Assembly (NCBI RefSeq): GCF_015710575.1
Contig: NZ_CP065373.1
Coordinates: forward strand, 5,642,001 to 5,706,000
Direction: 5' to 3'
Source: Mycolicibacterium mengxianglii
GTDB lineage: Bacteria; Actinomycetota; Actinomycetes; Mycobacteriales; Mycobacteriaceae
Length of the DNA stretch: 64,000 nt
Below, one piece after another: positions 18,523-26,817 of this stretch; within the stretch, counting starts at the first letter, position 1; the number at the start of each line of letters is the position of its first letter. The notes beneath the pieces were generated by a model, which was given only the letters and a program-made list of their open reading frames with translations, did not search any database and was not told where the DNA came from. The position numbers and the translations under genes were made by a program.

Positions 18523-19295
18523 ACTGCTTTTCCTCCGTGTTGAGTCCGGGCCACCCCGGCCGAGCCGATGTGCCCGACATGAAAGGGACGGGCGGTGGTT
18601 CCGTGCTGGGAAATGCTGGATCCGCGAGCTGCTACCCGTCCGGCAGCTCCCCGGCCGATAGCCCCCCGCTGGGCGGGCGCACGGTGGGACGGCCAGTGGA
18701 GTCCGTGCTGACGCCGCCGCGTTCCGTTGTGATGGCGGGCTCACCTGCTCGGCTCATGTGAACCAGCACACACTGACCCGCGGTGCGTGCACAAGGGTTA
18801 CATGGGGTTACATGCCCGCTGGAACGTCGCCGTCCCCGAGGCCCAGAGCCCACTTTCCAAACCGCTTGCCCTGCGCGCCAACGCCTTTGGTCCATGCAGG
18901 CTGGGCCGCCGAACGTGCCGGACCGATCGACATGCACCCGGAAGCGAACAGGCATCGCGACGTCACACGCTCCGACGAGAACCTTGGGGCGTGCCGGAGT
19001 TTGCCAACCGGGCTAACTCGCCCTGGGCCCAGCCACTCGTTCGACCTCTGAAAACCGCGTCGATACCCCGCCTGCGCTAAATCTGGCGTTGGGCTCCCCA
19101 CAGACAAACGTCACGCTGTTGGGCCGTTGTCTACCAACAATTTCGACAGTGACCGGCCGGCCGAGGTGAACGCCGACCTGTCCGGCGGACCGACGGATAT
19201 CGGGGTCCGCCGATGCTCCATCACGGGAATCTGGTTCCATTCGCCCGAATCCGGGATATATTTGCGCAGGCAATAATTTCTTCGGGGGCGGGGTA
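18523..19295. other. 773-bp divergent intergenic region
   Basis: Lies between the aldehyde dehydrogenase start (minus) and the beta-helix protein start (plus), so it should hold promoters for both. The only clear element is the exact 10-bp tandem repeat at 18795-18814, with a related inverted half-site CATGTGAACC at about 18757. Short open frames here show no RBS or family sequence; I see no convincing gene. Confidence 0.5.
18795..18814. repeat. Tandem direct repeat GGGTTACATG x2
   Basis: Two exact, abutting copies of a 10-bp unit, i.e. one helical turn apart, about 275 bp upstream of the aldehyde dehydrogenase start. The phasing suits cooperative binding of an activator such as the GAF regulator, but this is inference. 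Confidence 0.45.
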
Positions 19296-21911
19296 GTGGA
19301 CAAGAGAACGTGCGGGATGTCCGGAATCGTGGCTGTAGCCGGCATCGGGCTGGCCCTGTCAACCGGTTACGGAGTCTCGGCAGCCGACCCGACGGCATCG
19401 GACCCGTCCTCCAGAGCCGGAACCGTAGCCTCGGCCGACACCGAGACACGGGACAACACCGCAGATTCGCCGTCAGGATCCGTCAGTGACGACGCAGGCA
19501 CCGAGGACGACGACGCAGTCACCGAGGACTCCGACGAGGACGCGACGGCACCGGACGATCCGACCGATGCCGACGACGAGAGCAGTGACCCCACTGAAGA
19601 GCCGCCTGCCGATCCGGCGGAGGAGTCCGGGGCTGTCGACGACGACCCGACAGAACAAGACGGCACGGATCTGACTGAGGGCGACGACGCCCACCACGGG
19701 TCCGAATCCACCGGCATCGCGCCAGTGTCATCACCGTCGGAGCCGACCGACGAAGACGCCGACACCACAGTCGATTTCGATCCCGACGCCGGCCCCGACA
19801 CCACCCAGGAACCAACCCCCACCGTCGAAGCCCCTTCGCCGACTCCGACCCACTCCGGAGTCGTCGCGTCGATGCCTGAGCCGACAGCCCCCGCTCCGGT
19901 GTCCGAGCCCGCGACCGGGGCCCCGGGTGCTCCCGCCGGCGCAGTCGCGACGCTGTTGAGCGCGTTCGGCATCGGCGGCGGTGTGCCGGCGCCCGTCGAG
20001 GCGCCATCGATGTGGCTCGTGCTGGCATGGGTACGCCGGCAGTTCGGCGACACCTCGCTGGCCGGCCAGACCACCCCACCGACGGGCACCACCACTTCGG
20101 TGCCTTCATCCGCAACGGGCACCACCATCAACGTCAAGGATTACGGCGCGGTCGGCAACGGCATCGCCGATGATTCGGCAGCCATCAAAGCCGCTCAAGC
20201 CGCGATGACCTCCGGCGATCTCCTGTACTTCCCGGCGGGCAATTACCGCTTCGCACAACAGAATCCCACTGGTCAGGCAGCGATCGTCCTCAGTGGTCTG
20301 TCGAACGTGACGGTGGAGTTCGCGCCGGGGGCCCGGCTGGTGATGGACAACCTCGACGCCAACGGCCACGGCACCAGCCACGGCATCCGGATCCAGGGCG
20401 CAGCTTCCCATGTGACGATCCTCAACGCGACCATCGAATGGTCCACCGCACCTTCGACGCGGAGTTTCGGCGACGGGATCTCGGTGCTCGGTTGGCCTTC
20501 GGATTCCCCGCCCCCAGCCGGGTGGACCGGCTCCACCGGAACCGTCGAGTACGTGTCCATCGTCAACGTGCGGGTGGTGAACGCGCCGCAGGCCGGTGCG
20601 GCGATCATGGGCGCCTCCGACGTCACCGTCACCAATTTCACCGCTGTCGGCACCAAGGCCGACGGATTGCATTTCAACGCGAATCGCCGCGTCACCCTGA
20701 ACGGGCTTCTCGCGCAGAACACCGGCGATGACGGCCTGGCGTTTGTCACCTACTACGACCCGAGCCAGCCCTGGACCTACGGTCCTACCGACGGCCCGTT
20801 CAACCAGAGCGGTATCGGCGAGTGGAACAACGGCGGGTCGGTCGCATCGCACATCATCGTGACCGGTGGCCGCGCGAGCGGGGTCCGGGTTCAGGGCGGC
20901 TACGACATCACCATCAGCGACGTCACGGTGAGCAACAAGGAATTCGGGCTGCAGGTCAACTCGGCGATAGCCACCGGCCCTGGCGACTGGACCAGCCTGG
21001 CGTCGCGCAATGTGCACATCTCCGACGTGACCATCAATGGCGTTCAGACCGGAATCGTGCTGGCCACCAACAACATCGACGGAACCCAAGATTCCAAGTG
21101 GTGGAACTTCGAGGGTTTGACCATCAGCGACGTCACCATTCGGGGGGCCACGAACTGGTCGGTGTCAGTAGAAACACCTGCGACCACAACCAGTAAGTTC
21201 GCCGGTCTCACCCTGCAGAACATCTACGCCGAAAGCATGGCGTCCGACGGCCCGTTCGGCGGCGGCAACGGCGGAATACTGCTTGCATCGCTGCGTGATT
21301 CGACGATCGAAAACGTTCGTCTCGTTGCGGACCACCCCAGCGACATCCTGATCCTCGGCGCGTCCCAGATCCGCGGCAGCCTTCACGTCGCGGACCTGCC
21401 CCCGTCGAACCTCACCTTGAACGATGTGATCCTCGAAGGCCCCGGCCGGATCCTCATCCAGGACATCGCCGGTCTTTCGGTCGGCAACATCGAGTCTCAC
21501 GGCGCAGACGGCGCTGCCGTGGAGTTGTATCGCGTCAAGGATGCGTCATTCGCCAACATTACCGCCGACCTGCCCGGCCGCGGCAGCGGCGGGGGCTTCG
21601 GGGTCCGCCTCCTGCAAGTGCACGACATCGATATCGCCAACATCGAGGTGACGATGGACGACCACGTCGGATCGTCCTGGTGGGCGGTCGAACTCAGCGG
21701 CGGGAACCCCACTCAGGACATCGCCGGTAACGGCGTTCGCGTCGAGAACGTCACCTACATCAGCGACCGTGACGCCACCGACTCCGACATCGCGGTCCAG
21801 GGCGGCCCGTACGGGCCCGTGGACTGGTACATCCACGTCACGTGGCGGCACAACGGTGAGGCTCTGCCGCAGTGGCGATCTACGACGTACGGCGACGTGA
21901 GTCCGCTCTGA
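19296..21911 (+). CDS. Exported right-handed beta-helix (pectate-lyase superfamily) protein with acidic stalk
   Basis: 871 aa. A short N-terminal signal (hydrophobic VAVAGIGLALSTGYGVSAADP) leads into a very Asp/Glu/Ser/Pro-rich, probably disordered stretch of about 170 residues, a Pro/Thr segment, and from about residue 270 a pectate-lyase-3-like domain opening with INVKDYGAVGNGIADDSAAIKAAQ and continuing as parallel beta-helix repeats (repeated ITISDVTV/NVHISDVTI-like rungs). This fold is found in polysaccharide-active enzymes; substrate and catalysis cannot be told from sequence. GTG start at 19296 follows a GGGGGCGGGG run. Monocistronic. Confidence 0.82.
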   Translation: MDKRTCGMSGIVAVAGIGLALSTGYGVSAADPTASDPSSRAGTVASADTETRDNTADSPSGSVSDDAGTEDDDAVTEDSDEDATAPDDPTDADDESSDPTEEPPADPAEESGAVDDDPTEQDGTDLTEGDDAHHGSESTGIAPVSSPSEPTDEDADTTVDFDPDAGPDTTQEPTPTVEAPSPTPTHSGVVASMPEPTAPAPVSEPATGAPGAPAGAVATLLSAFGIGGGVPAPVEAPSMWLVLAWVRRQFGDTSLAGQTTPPTGTTTSVPSSATGTTINVKDYGAVGNGIADDSAAIKAAQAAMTSGDLLYFPAGNYRFAQQNPTGQAAIVLSGLSNVTVEFAPGARLVMDNLDANGHGTSHGIRIQGAASHVTILNATIEWSTAPSTRSFGDGISVLGWPSDSPPPAGWTGSTGTVEYVSIVNVRVVNAPQAGAAIMGASDVTVTNFTAVGTKADGLHFNANRRVTLNGLLAQNTGDDGLAFVTYYDPSQPWTYGPTDGPFNQSGIGEWNNGGSVASHIIVTGGRASGVRVQGGYDITISDVTVSNKEFGLQVNSAIATGPGDWTSLASRNVHISDVTINGVQTGIVLATNNIDGTQDSKWWNFEGLTISDVTIRGATNWSVSVETPATTTSKFAGLTLQNIYAESMASDGPFGGGNGGILLASLRDSTIENVRLVADHPSDILILGASQIRGSLHVADLPPSNLTLNDVILEGPGRILIQDIAGLSVGNIESHGADGAAVELYRVKDASFANITADLPGRGSGGGFGVRLLQVHDIDIANIEVTMDDHVGSSWWAVELSGGNPTQDIAGNGVRVENVTYISDRDATDSDIAVQGGPYGPVDWYIHVTWRHNGEALPQWRSTTYGDVSPL

Positions 21912-21928
21912 GTCTGAGCTTCGTGGCC

Positions 21929-21954
21929 CCTCGACCTGTGACAAGGTGGCGAGG
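21929..21954. terminator. Candidate terminator hairpin between convergent genes
   Basis: Stem CCTCG-ACCT / AGGT-gg-CGAGG with a 6-nt loop and a 2-nt bulge, 18 nt after the beta-helix gene stop, in a convergent 170-bp gap. No U-run, as is common in mycobacteria. Confidence 0.4.
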
Positions 21955-22081
21955 TCTGACCAACGCGGCATTATCGGATGCTCTGGCATCCCGCCTTCGA
22001 CAACGACCGCAGGCATCAATGGCTGCGAGAAACGGTACGCGCCGCGGTGGCCTCGACAACCGTGTGAGAAGCGGCCAGTCC

Positions 22082-22648
22082 TCACGGGCGTTCTATGAAC
22101 GTCGGTGTGTCCAACTGACCGGGCTGCGGCCAGTTGGAGAACGCCTCGGCATAGCTGTGGCTCATGACCTCCAGCACGGTCCCCCACGGATCCGCCGCAT
22201 AGGCCAGGACCCAAGGGCGTCCCGGTACGAAGACCGTCGGTTCGGACAGCATCGCGCCACCGTTCGCGACGATGATCCGGACCGCTTCCGACACGTCCGG
22301 GTAGGTCATGCACACGTGCCACGGCCCACGGCGCGAATAGTCGATCGGGGTGGACCGGTCTCGATCCCGCACCGGCGGGTCGATGAACTGAAAGAGTTCG
22401 ATGCCGACGCTGTTGCCGCTGAGCAGGTGCGCCTGCCACGCGCGCTGAAAGCTCGGGCCCAGCGAGGAGCTGGCCTCGCGGTGGCCGGCGGACTCCAGCA
22501 ACCGGGGTCCCATGATGCAGCGGAAGCCGAATACCTTGCCGTACCAATCGATTGCGGCGAAAACGTCGGGTACCGTCACGCCGACATGGTTGATCGCCCA
22601 GGGCGCCGACGGCTGCAACGGTGCGCGGGGCCCTTCGTCGACGGTCAT
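22082..22648 (-). CDS. VOC (glyoxalase/dioxygenase) superfamily protein
   Basis: 188 aa. Shows the vicinal-oxygen-chelate pattern: INHVGVTVPDVFAAIDWYGKVFGFR with the first metal-type His, then a central IELFQF segment, PWHVCMTYPDV, and YAADPWGTVLEVMS. Function not assignable beyond fold. Overlaps the upstream dehydrogenase gene by 4 nt, so the two are co-translated and perhaps act on the same metabolite. Confidence 0.82.
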   Translation of the reverse strand: MTVDEGPRAPLQPSAPWAINHVGVTVPDVFAAIDWYGKVFGFRCIMGPRLLESAGHREASSSLGPSFQRAWQAHLLSGNSVGIELFQFIDPPVRDRDRSTPIDYSRRGPWHVCMTYPDVSEAVRIIVANGGAMLSEPTVFVPGRPWVLAYAADPWGTVLEVMSHSYAEAFSNWPQPGQLDTPTFIERP

Positions 22649-23547
22649 GCGTCCTGCCCCTGCCGCTCGATCCCGGCTGCGCGCGCTGTGAGCTCGTAAA
22701 GCGCCACGTAGTCATCCGTTCGGAACCCGTAGCCGATCGCCGTCTGGATGAGTTGATGCGTGGATGCCGCCAGGGGCAGCGGCACCTCCAATGCACGCGC
22801 TGCTGCCAACCCGAGGTCGAAGTCCTTGCGGAGGCTCTCTGAGGTGAACGTGGGTTCGTAGTCACGGGCCCGGATGGCCTCGCCCTTGCTCGCGATGAAC
22901 GTCGAGGCCAAGACGGATCCGTTGATGAAGTCCAGGAATGCCGCCGGGGCGATGCCGCCCTTCTCGCACAAGGTGACGACTTCGGCCAGCGCTTCGGTGA
23001 TCATGCCCAGAAGCAAGTTGTGGCACAACTTCACCAGGCGTGCTTCTTCGTTGAACCCGCAGTGCACAACGGTGGCCGCAATGGATTCCAGATAACCGCG
23101 AGCAGCCTCGAAGGCGTCGACGGGCCCGGACGCGACGACGGCCGCATGACCCGCGGACACCATGGCGGCATTGCCGCTGACCGGCGCCGAAAGCATTGCG
23201 GTGCCACGGTCGGCGGCGGCCGCGCGAACCGTCTCAGCCGCATCTTCGGACACGGTGGAACAGTCGACGATCACCTGGGGCGCGGTGGTGCCGACCAGCA
23301 ACCCTCCGGGTCCCAAGGTGACGGCGAGCAGGTCCGGAGAGGACATCACCGTGATGAAGACGATGTCGCAGCCAGTCAGACCATCGATGGTGTCCACCTG
23401 TTCGGCGCCGGCCGCCACCAGTGGCGCGGCCTTCGATGCGGTGCGGTTCCACACCCGAAGGTCTTTCCTCCCGCCTTCCATCAACCTGCCGGCCATCGCG
23501 GCACCCAATCGGCCGGTACCCAGCCACCCAATACGTTGCTCAGACAT
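22645..23547 (-). CDS. NAD(P)-dependent beta-hydroxyacid dehydrogenase (3-hydroxyisobutyrate dehydrogenase family)
   Basis: 300 aa. N-terminal nucleotide site IGWLGTGRLGAAMAGRL, substrate-loop SAPVSGNAA, and the catalytic Lys in EEARLVKLCHNLLLGMITEALAE, in the usual order for the family. Oxidises or reduces a beta-hydroxy or short-chain aldehyde acid; exact substrate unknown. First gene of a pair with the VOC protein and divergent from a TetR gene at 23705. Confidence 0.88.
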   Translation of the reverse strand: MSEQRIGWLGTGRLGAAMAGRLMEGGRKDLRVWNRTASKAAPLVAAGAEQVDTIDGLTGCDIVFITVMSSPDLLAVTLGPGGLLVGTTAPQVIVDCSTVSEDAAETVRAAAADRGTAMLSAPVSGNAAMVSAGHAAVVASGPVDAFEAARGYLESIAATVVHCGFNEEARLVKLCHNLLLGMITEALAEVVTLCEKGGIAPAAFLDFINGSVLASTFIASKGEAIRARDYEPTFTSESLRKDFDLGLAAARALEVPLPLAASTHQLIQTAIGYGFRTDDYVALYELTARAAGIERQGQDA

Positions 23548-23615
23548 CGTCCTCGTCCTTTCCCTCGGAGTGGAGGACGCAACTTGACGTCCACGGTGTC
23601 GAGGTTACCCAATTC

Positions 23616-23652
23616 TTGACCGATCAGTACAACATTCCTCCAACTTGTTGGA
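23616..23652. promoter_or_regulatory. Candidate TetR operators in the 23548-23704 divergent promoter
   Basis: Two dyads: an imperfect one centred on GATC (ACCGATCAGT, about 23619-23628) and a perfect 6-bp inverted repeat TCCAAC-tt-GTTGGA (23639-23652), followed by GACCGGTC. They sit between the dehydrogenase and TetR starts and would let the regulator control both. Confidence 0.45.
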
Positions 23653-23704
23653 CCGGTCGTTCCAGCGAGGGTAGGGTCGGGCTCGGCTACGAAGGAGGTG
23701 GCGA

Positions 23705-24307
23705 ATGGCAGGCCGCAAGAAGTTCGATGTAGAACACGCCGTCGACCAGGCCATGCAAGTGTTCTGGCAGCGCGGATACGCCGAGTCGTCGCTGGAGTTG
23801 CTCAGCGCCGCGACGGGTTTGGGGCGCGGTTCACTCTATGGAACGTTCGGCAGCAAGGATGAGCTCTTTCGGCGCGCGCTCGGAAGGTACTCCGCTATTT
23901 ACAGCGCACGCTTTGACGAGGCGCTCGCCGGAGCTCACACCGATCCGGTGTCGGCGATCAGAGCGTTTTTTGACGTCGTGCTCGACCGCATCGCCGACCC
24001 TGCCGTTCCGGATGGTTGCCTGATCGCCCAATCTGCCATTGAGTCAACGATATTGGGTCCCACCAGCGCAGCGTGCGTACGGGATCTGCTCGGCAGGCAG
24101 TACACGCGCATACGGTCTGCGCTCGACAGCGTTCACGGCGATCCGAGGCTGATGGACGAACTCGCAACCTACGTCGTCGCCGTGACCCAATCCCTGGCGG
24201 TCGTCAGCCGCGGTGGCATGTCGCGGGATCAACTGCGCTCGACCGTGCGGATTACCTGCGAGACGATCGCCCAGCAGCTGCGCGAGGCGACGTCGCCCGC
24301 GTCCTGA
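23705..24307 (+). CDS. TetR/AcrR family transcriptional regulator
   Basis: 200 aa. N-terminal HTH: AVDQAMQVFWQRGYAESSLELLSAATGLGRGSLYGTFGSKDELFRRAL, the typical TetR recognition helix. AAGGAGG lies 6 nt from the ATG. The ligand-binding half is variable. Divergent from the HIBADH-like/VOC pair, the most likely target. Confidence 0.88.
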   Translation: MAGRKKFDVEHAVDQAMQVFWQRGYAESSLELLSAATGLGRGSLYGTFGSKDELFRRALGRYSAIYSARFDEALAGAHTDPVSAIRAFFDVVLDRIADPAVPDGCLIAQSAIESTILGPTSAACVRDLLGRQYTRIRSALDSVHGDPRLMDELATYVVAVTQSLAVVSRGGMSRDQLRSTVRITCETIAQQLREATSPAS

Positions 24308-24309
24308 CC

Positions 24310-24323
24310 CGGGGCACGCCCCG
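24310..24323. terminator. Compact hairpin between convergent TetR genes
   Basis: CGGGGC-ac-GCCCCG fills the 16-bp gap between two convergent stops. Could serve both directions; the loop would have to open to at least four bases. Confidence 0.35.
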
Positions 24324-24944
24324 TCATCGGGATGTCCTGTCGGGATTCGCCGTAGCGTCGTTGACAAGTTTCACCAGCACCTGCCGTCGCTGGCGGGCAC
24401 CGTCGATTCCGGGCTCGCCCAACATGAGTCCGACCGCCGCGGGTACGGCCAGCCACCAAGCGGCCAGAGCGCGGGCGACGTACAGGAGATGAGCCGGCTC
24501 GACGTCGGTGCGTAAATATCCTTCTTCCTGGGCTCGGGCCACCGCTCGGACGTTTCCGGCGTAGTACTCCGTACGCTCCCGAGCGGCGGCCAACGTGGCC
24601 TTGTCCGACTGCAGCGGGTCCGGGTCCAAGCCTTCCCACAGCAGCAGTCGCAGGTAGTGCGGATAGTCGCGGTGATAGTCGTAGATCCGAGCCGCGAACG
24701 TCCCCAGGTCGCGCGCCTGCTCGTCGGTCAGGGGCACGGCAACTGCGAGCTTGGCCATCTCCTGGTCGAGCACCGCACTGAACAGCTTCTGCTTACTACC
24801 GAAGTACTGGTAGATGCGCTCCTTGTTGACTCCTGCTCGCTGCGCGACTCGATCGACGCGCGCCCCCAGTGGTCCGTGCTCGCTGTACTCGAAGACAGCA
24901 GCATCCAGTAATCGCTGCTTCGTTCGCGCGGTGTCCCAGGCCAT
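24324..24944 (-). CDS. TetR family transcriptional regulator
   Basis: 206 aa from the ATG at 24944, where the protein begins MAWDTARTKQRLLDAAVFEYSEHGPLGARVDRVAQRAGVNKERIYQYFGSKQKLFSAV, a standard TetR HTH. A longer frame to 25076 would cross the two operator-like palindromes and is not supported. Divergent from the SnoaL-like gene at 25049, with two near-identical palindromes between them, so autorepression together with control of the SnoaL genes is likely. Confidence 0.87.
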   Translation of the reverse strand: MAWDTARTKQRLLDAAVFEYSEHGPLGARVDRVAQRAGVNKERIYQYFGSKQKLFSAVLDQEMAKLAVAVPLTDEQARDLGTFAARIYDYHRDYPHYLRLLLWEGLDPDPLQSDKATLAAARERTEYYAGNVRAVARAQEEGYLRTDVEPAHLLYVARALAAWWLAVPAAVGLMLGEPGIDGARQRRQVLVKLVNDATANPDRTSR

Positions 24945-24962
24945 GCGGAACTGTATCAATTC

Positions 24963-24976
24963 CAACTGACCAGTTG
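24963..24976. promoter_or_regulatory. Candidate TetR operator 1 (CAACTGACCAGTTG)
   Basis: Palindrome with one mismatch, 19 bp upstream of the TetR start. It shares 17 of 18 bases (TCCAACTGrCCAGTTGCA) with operator 2, and the centres are 42 bp apart, four helical turns. Confidence 0.65.
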
Positions 24977-25004
24977 CAGATTCGGAGCGATCCGTGCCAC
25001 ACTC

Positions 25005-25018
25005 CAACTGGCCAGTTG
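25005..25018. promoter_or_regulatory. Candidate TetR operator 2 (CAACTGGCCAGTTG)
   Basis: Perfect 14-bp palindrome, 31 bp upstream of the SnoaL-like gene start and on the same face of the helix as operator 1. Confidence 0.68.
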
Positions 25019-25048
25019 CAATTTGCACTGCGAGAGGAAACGTTGAAC

Positions 25049-25474
25049 ATGGTTGCGAATGAACATCTCTCGTCATCCGGTGAGAACACCCGCAAAGCTC
25101 TCGAGGAGGTGTTCTCCACGGCCTCGCTGTCCGGGTTCGGCGAGACGTTCCTCGACCGGCTATCCGAGGACGTGACGTTCACCGCCACCGGCACGTCACC
25201 GTTGGCCGGGCAGTACCACGGTAAGGCCGAATACCGGGAGCAAGTACTCAGCCGGCTGCACGATCGCCTCGCAACGCCGATGCGCCCTCAGCTCGACCAG
25301 ATGGTGGTCGACGGCGAGTGGGCCGCAGTGCGTTTCCACACCGAAGGAGTCAGGGGCACCAACGGAGCCGACGCCAGCATGCAGTACTGCTGGGTCATCC
25401 GCGTCTCCGGAGACCGCATCGTCGAGGTCATCGGCTACTACGACACCGAAAAGATGGTCGGCCTTTTCGGCTGA
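25049..25474 (+). CDS. SnoaL-like (NTF2-fold) protein
   Basis: About 141 aa. The alpha+beta cone pattern is visible: helix EEVFSTASLSGFGETFLDRLSEDVTFTATGTSPLAGQYHGKAEYREQV, then strands AAVRFHTEGV and YCWVIRVSGDRIVEVIGYYDTEKM. These folds serve as hydrolases, isomerases or small-molecule binders; no activity can be assigned. ATG at 25049 with GAGAGGA 10 nt upstream. First of two SnoaL-like genes behind TetR operators. Confidence 0.78.
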   Translation: MVANEHLSSSGENTRKALEEVFSTASLSGFGETFLDRLSEDVTFTATGTSPLAGQYHGKAEYREQVLSRLHDRLATPMRPQLDQMVVDGEWAAVRFHTEGVRGTNGADASMQYCWVIRVSGDRIVEVIGYYDTEKMVGLFG

Positions 25475-25505
25475 CCGATCTTGCATCCGCGCACCCCGAC
25501 CCTGA

Positions 25506-26054
25506 ATGGAAGCACTGATGACCTCTACCCCGACCATCGAAGACCGACTGCGCGCCGTCGAAGACAAGCTCGCAATTTACAGCCTGCTCGCCAGCCACCC
25601 GATCAGTGCGGACACCGGCGAACCAGGCTTCGTGCGAGCCATCTACACCGAGGACTTCGTTTTCGACCGGGGCGCAGGTCTCGCTGGCGCGCAGGGCGTT
25701 TCGGGCATGGTTGAACTCGTCGGAAATGACGGCCATCGCGCCGCAATCTCCGGAGGTCTTGCGCATTTCGGCAACCTGCCGCTGGTGGAACTAGACGGGG
25801 ATACCGCCACCGCTACCTCCTACATCGCGCTCATCAGCCCCGATCCCGAGGGCAACGAGCGGGAGCTACCGAATCACGGCACCTCGTCCGGGTACCGAAT
25901 CCATCGGGTCATCGCCAACCGCTGGCTGCTCGCACGTCAGGACGGCCAGTGGATGATCACGTCCCGCACGGTGCTGCCGATGGACGGGTCGGGGCCGGCG
26001 CTCGATGAGGTGCTCCGTCCTGCCAGGTCCTACTACGAGAACCGACAGCGGTAG
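25506..26054 (+). CDS. SnoaL-like domain protein (SnoaL_4 type)
   Basis: 182 aa. N-terminal helix TIEDRLRAVEDKLAIYSLLASHPISADTGEPGFVRAIYTEDFVFDRG, then the later strands TATATSYIALI and WLLARQDGQWMITSRTVLPMDG, the pattern of the second SnoaL subgroup that often sits beside dehydratases or ring-modifying enzymes. 31 nt after the previous SnoaL-like gene, so probably co-transcribed. An internal ATG at 25518 is an alternative start. Confidence 0.78.
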   Translation: MEALMTSTPTIEDRLRAVEDKLAIYSLLASHPISADTGEPGFVRAIYTEDFVFDRGAGLAGAQGVSGMVELVGNDGHRAAISGGLAHFGNLPLVELDGDTATATSYIALISPDPEGNERELPNHGTSSGYRIHRVIANRWLLARQDGQWMITSRTVLPMDGSGPALDEVLRPARSYYENRQR

Positions 26055-26065
26055 GCGCGGCGGGA

Positions 26066-26743
26066 TCACGGGCAGGGCGGAAGTTCAGCCAGGGCCCCGT
26101 CGATCAACTCCGCCGCCGTCCGGGCGGCCCCTTCGACGTCACCTGCGGCGATGTGGTCCAGCAGCACCCCGTGATCGACCACTTCAAAGGTGGCCTCCCT
26201 GCCGCTGGCGACGCTGGCAGCGATGGCCTCCATCAGACCGCGGTACAGCTCGGTAAGCGTGGCGTTGTGCGAACTGCGAACGACCACGAAGTGGAAATCC
26301 GCGTCCGCCCGGGCGAATTCGTCGGTGTCACTGTTGGCCAGGCAGGCATCACGGCGCGCCAACAGCGCCCGCAGTTCGACAAGGTCCTCGGCGGTCCGCC
26401 GAGCGGCGGCCAGCCTCGCGCCCTCGACCTCCAGCGCGCGCCGGACCTGCAACACTTCGCGCCACTCGGCACCGCACAGCCGGCGTAGCGCGCCCGATAC
26501 CTCGCTGGTCGCGCGGACGTAGGTACCGTCGCCTTGCCGTACCTCGAGGATTCCTACATGGGCCAGCGCCCGGACCGCTTCGCGGACGGTGTTACGCCCC
26601 ACACCGAGGGACTCGACGAGGACGGTCTCATTCGGGATGCGCTGGCCGACCTGCCACTCTCCGCTGGTGACCGACGTCCGCAGCTGCTCGATGACCTGCC
26701 CGACCAGGCCCGTCCGGCGCGCAGTGATCAATGGCACAGACAC
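26066..26743 (-). CDS. GntR family regulator, FadR/FCD subgroup
   Basis: 225 aa. N-terminal winged HTH with GQRIPNETVLVESLGVGRNTVREAVRALAHVGILEVRQGDGTYV, then the all-helical FCD ligand domain with ADADFHFVVVRSSHNATLTELYRGLMEAI containing the usual metal-site Asp/His pattern. GTG start; a second GTG at 26737 is better spaced from AAAGGA. Divergent from the MFS gene, which is the likely target. Confidence 0.88.
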   Translation of the reverse strand: MSVPLITARRTGLVGQVIEQLRTSVTSGEWQVGQRIPNETVLVESLGVGRNTVREAVRALAHVGILEVRQGDGTYVRATSEVSGALRRLCGAEWREVLQVRRALEVEGARLAAARRTAEDLVELRALLARRDACLANSDTDEFARADADFHFVVVRSSHNATLTELYRGLMEAIAASVASGREATFEVVDHGVLLDHIAAGDVEGAARTAAELIDGALAELPPCP

Positions 26744-26750
26744 GTCCTTT

Positions 26751-26767
26751 CATCCAATCATGGGATG
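26751..26767. promoter_or_regulatory. Candidate GntR operator, CATCC-N7-GGATG
   Basis: Imperfect 17-bp palindrome (14 of 17 positions symmetric apart from the centre) lying just upstream of the GntR gene and before the MFS gene. Confidence 0.42.
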
Positions 26768-26817
26768 TATGGCACCGTAGCAGGGTGACACTGAGTCGGC
26801 AGGACCAAGAGGGCGAG

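Noticed and set aside
19296..21911. PE/PPE or PE_PGRS family for the large exported protein
   Set aside because: No PE or PPE N-terminal domain and no Gly-Gly-Ala/Asn repeats; beta-helix and acidic stalk explain the sequence.
20106..22865. Open frames antisense to the beta-helix gene (20106-21089) and spanning the VOC region (21546-22865)
   Set aside because: Overlap well-supported genes and show no recognisable domains or RBS.
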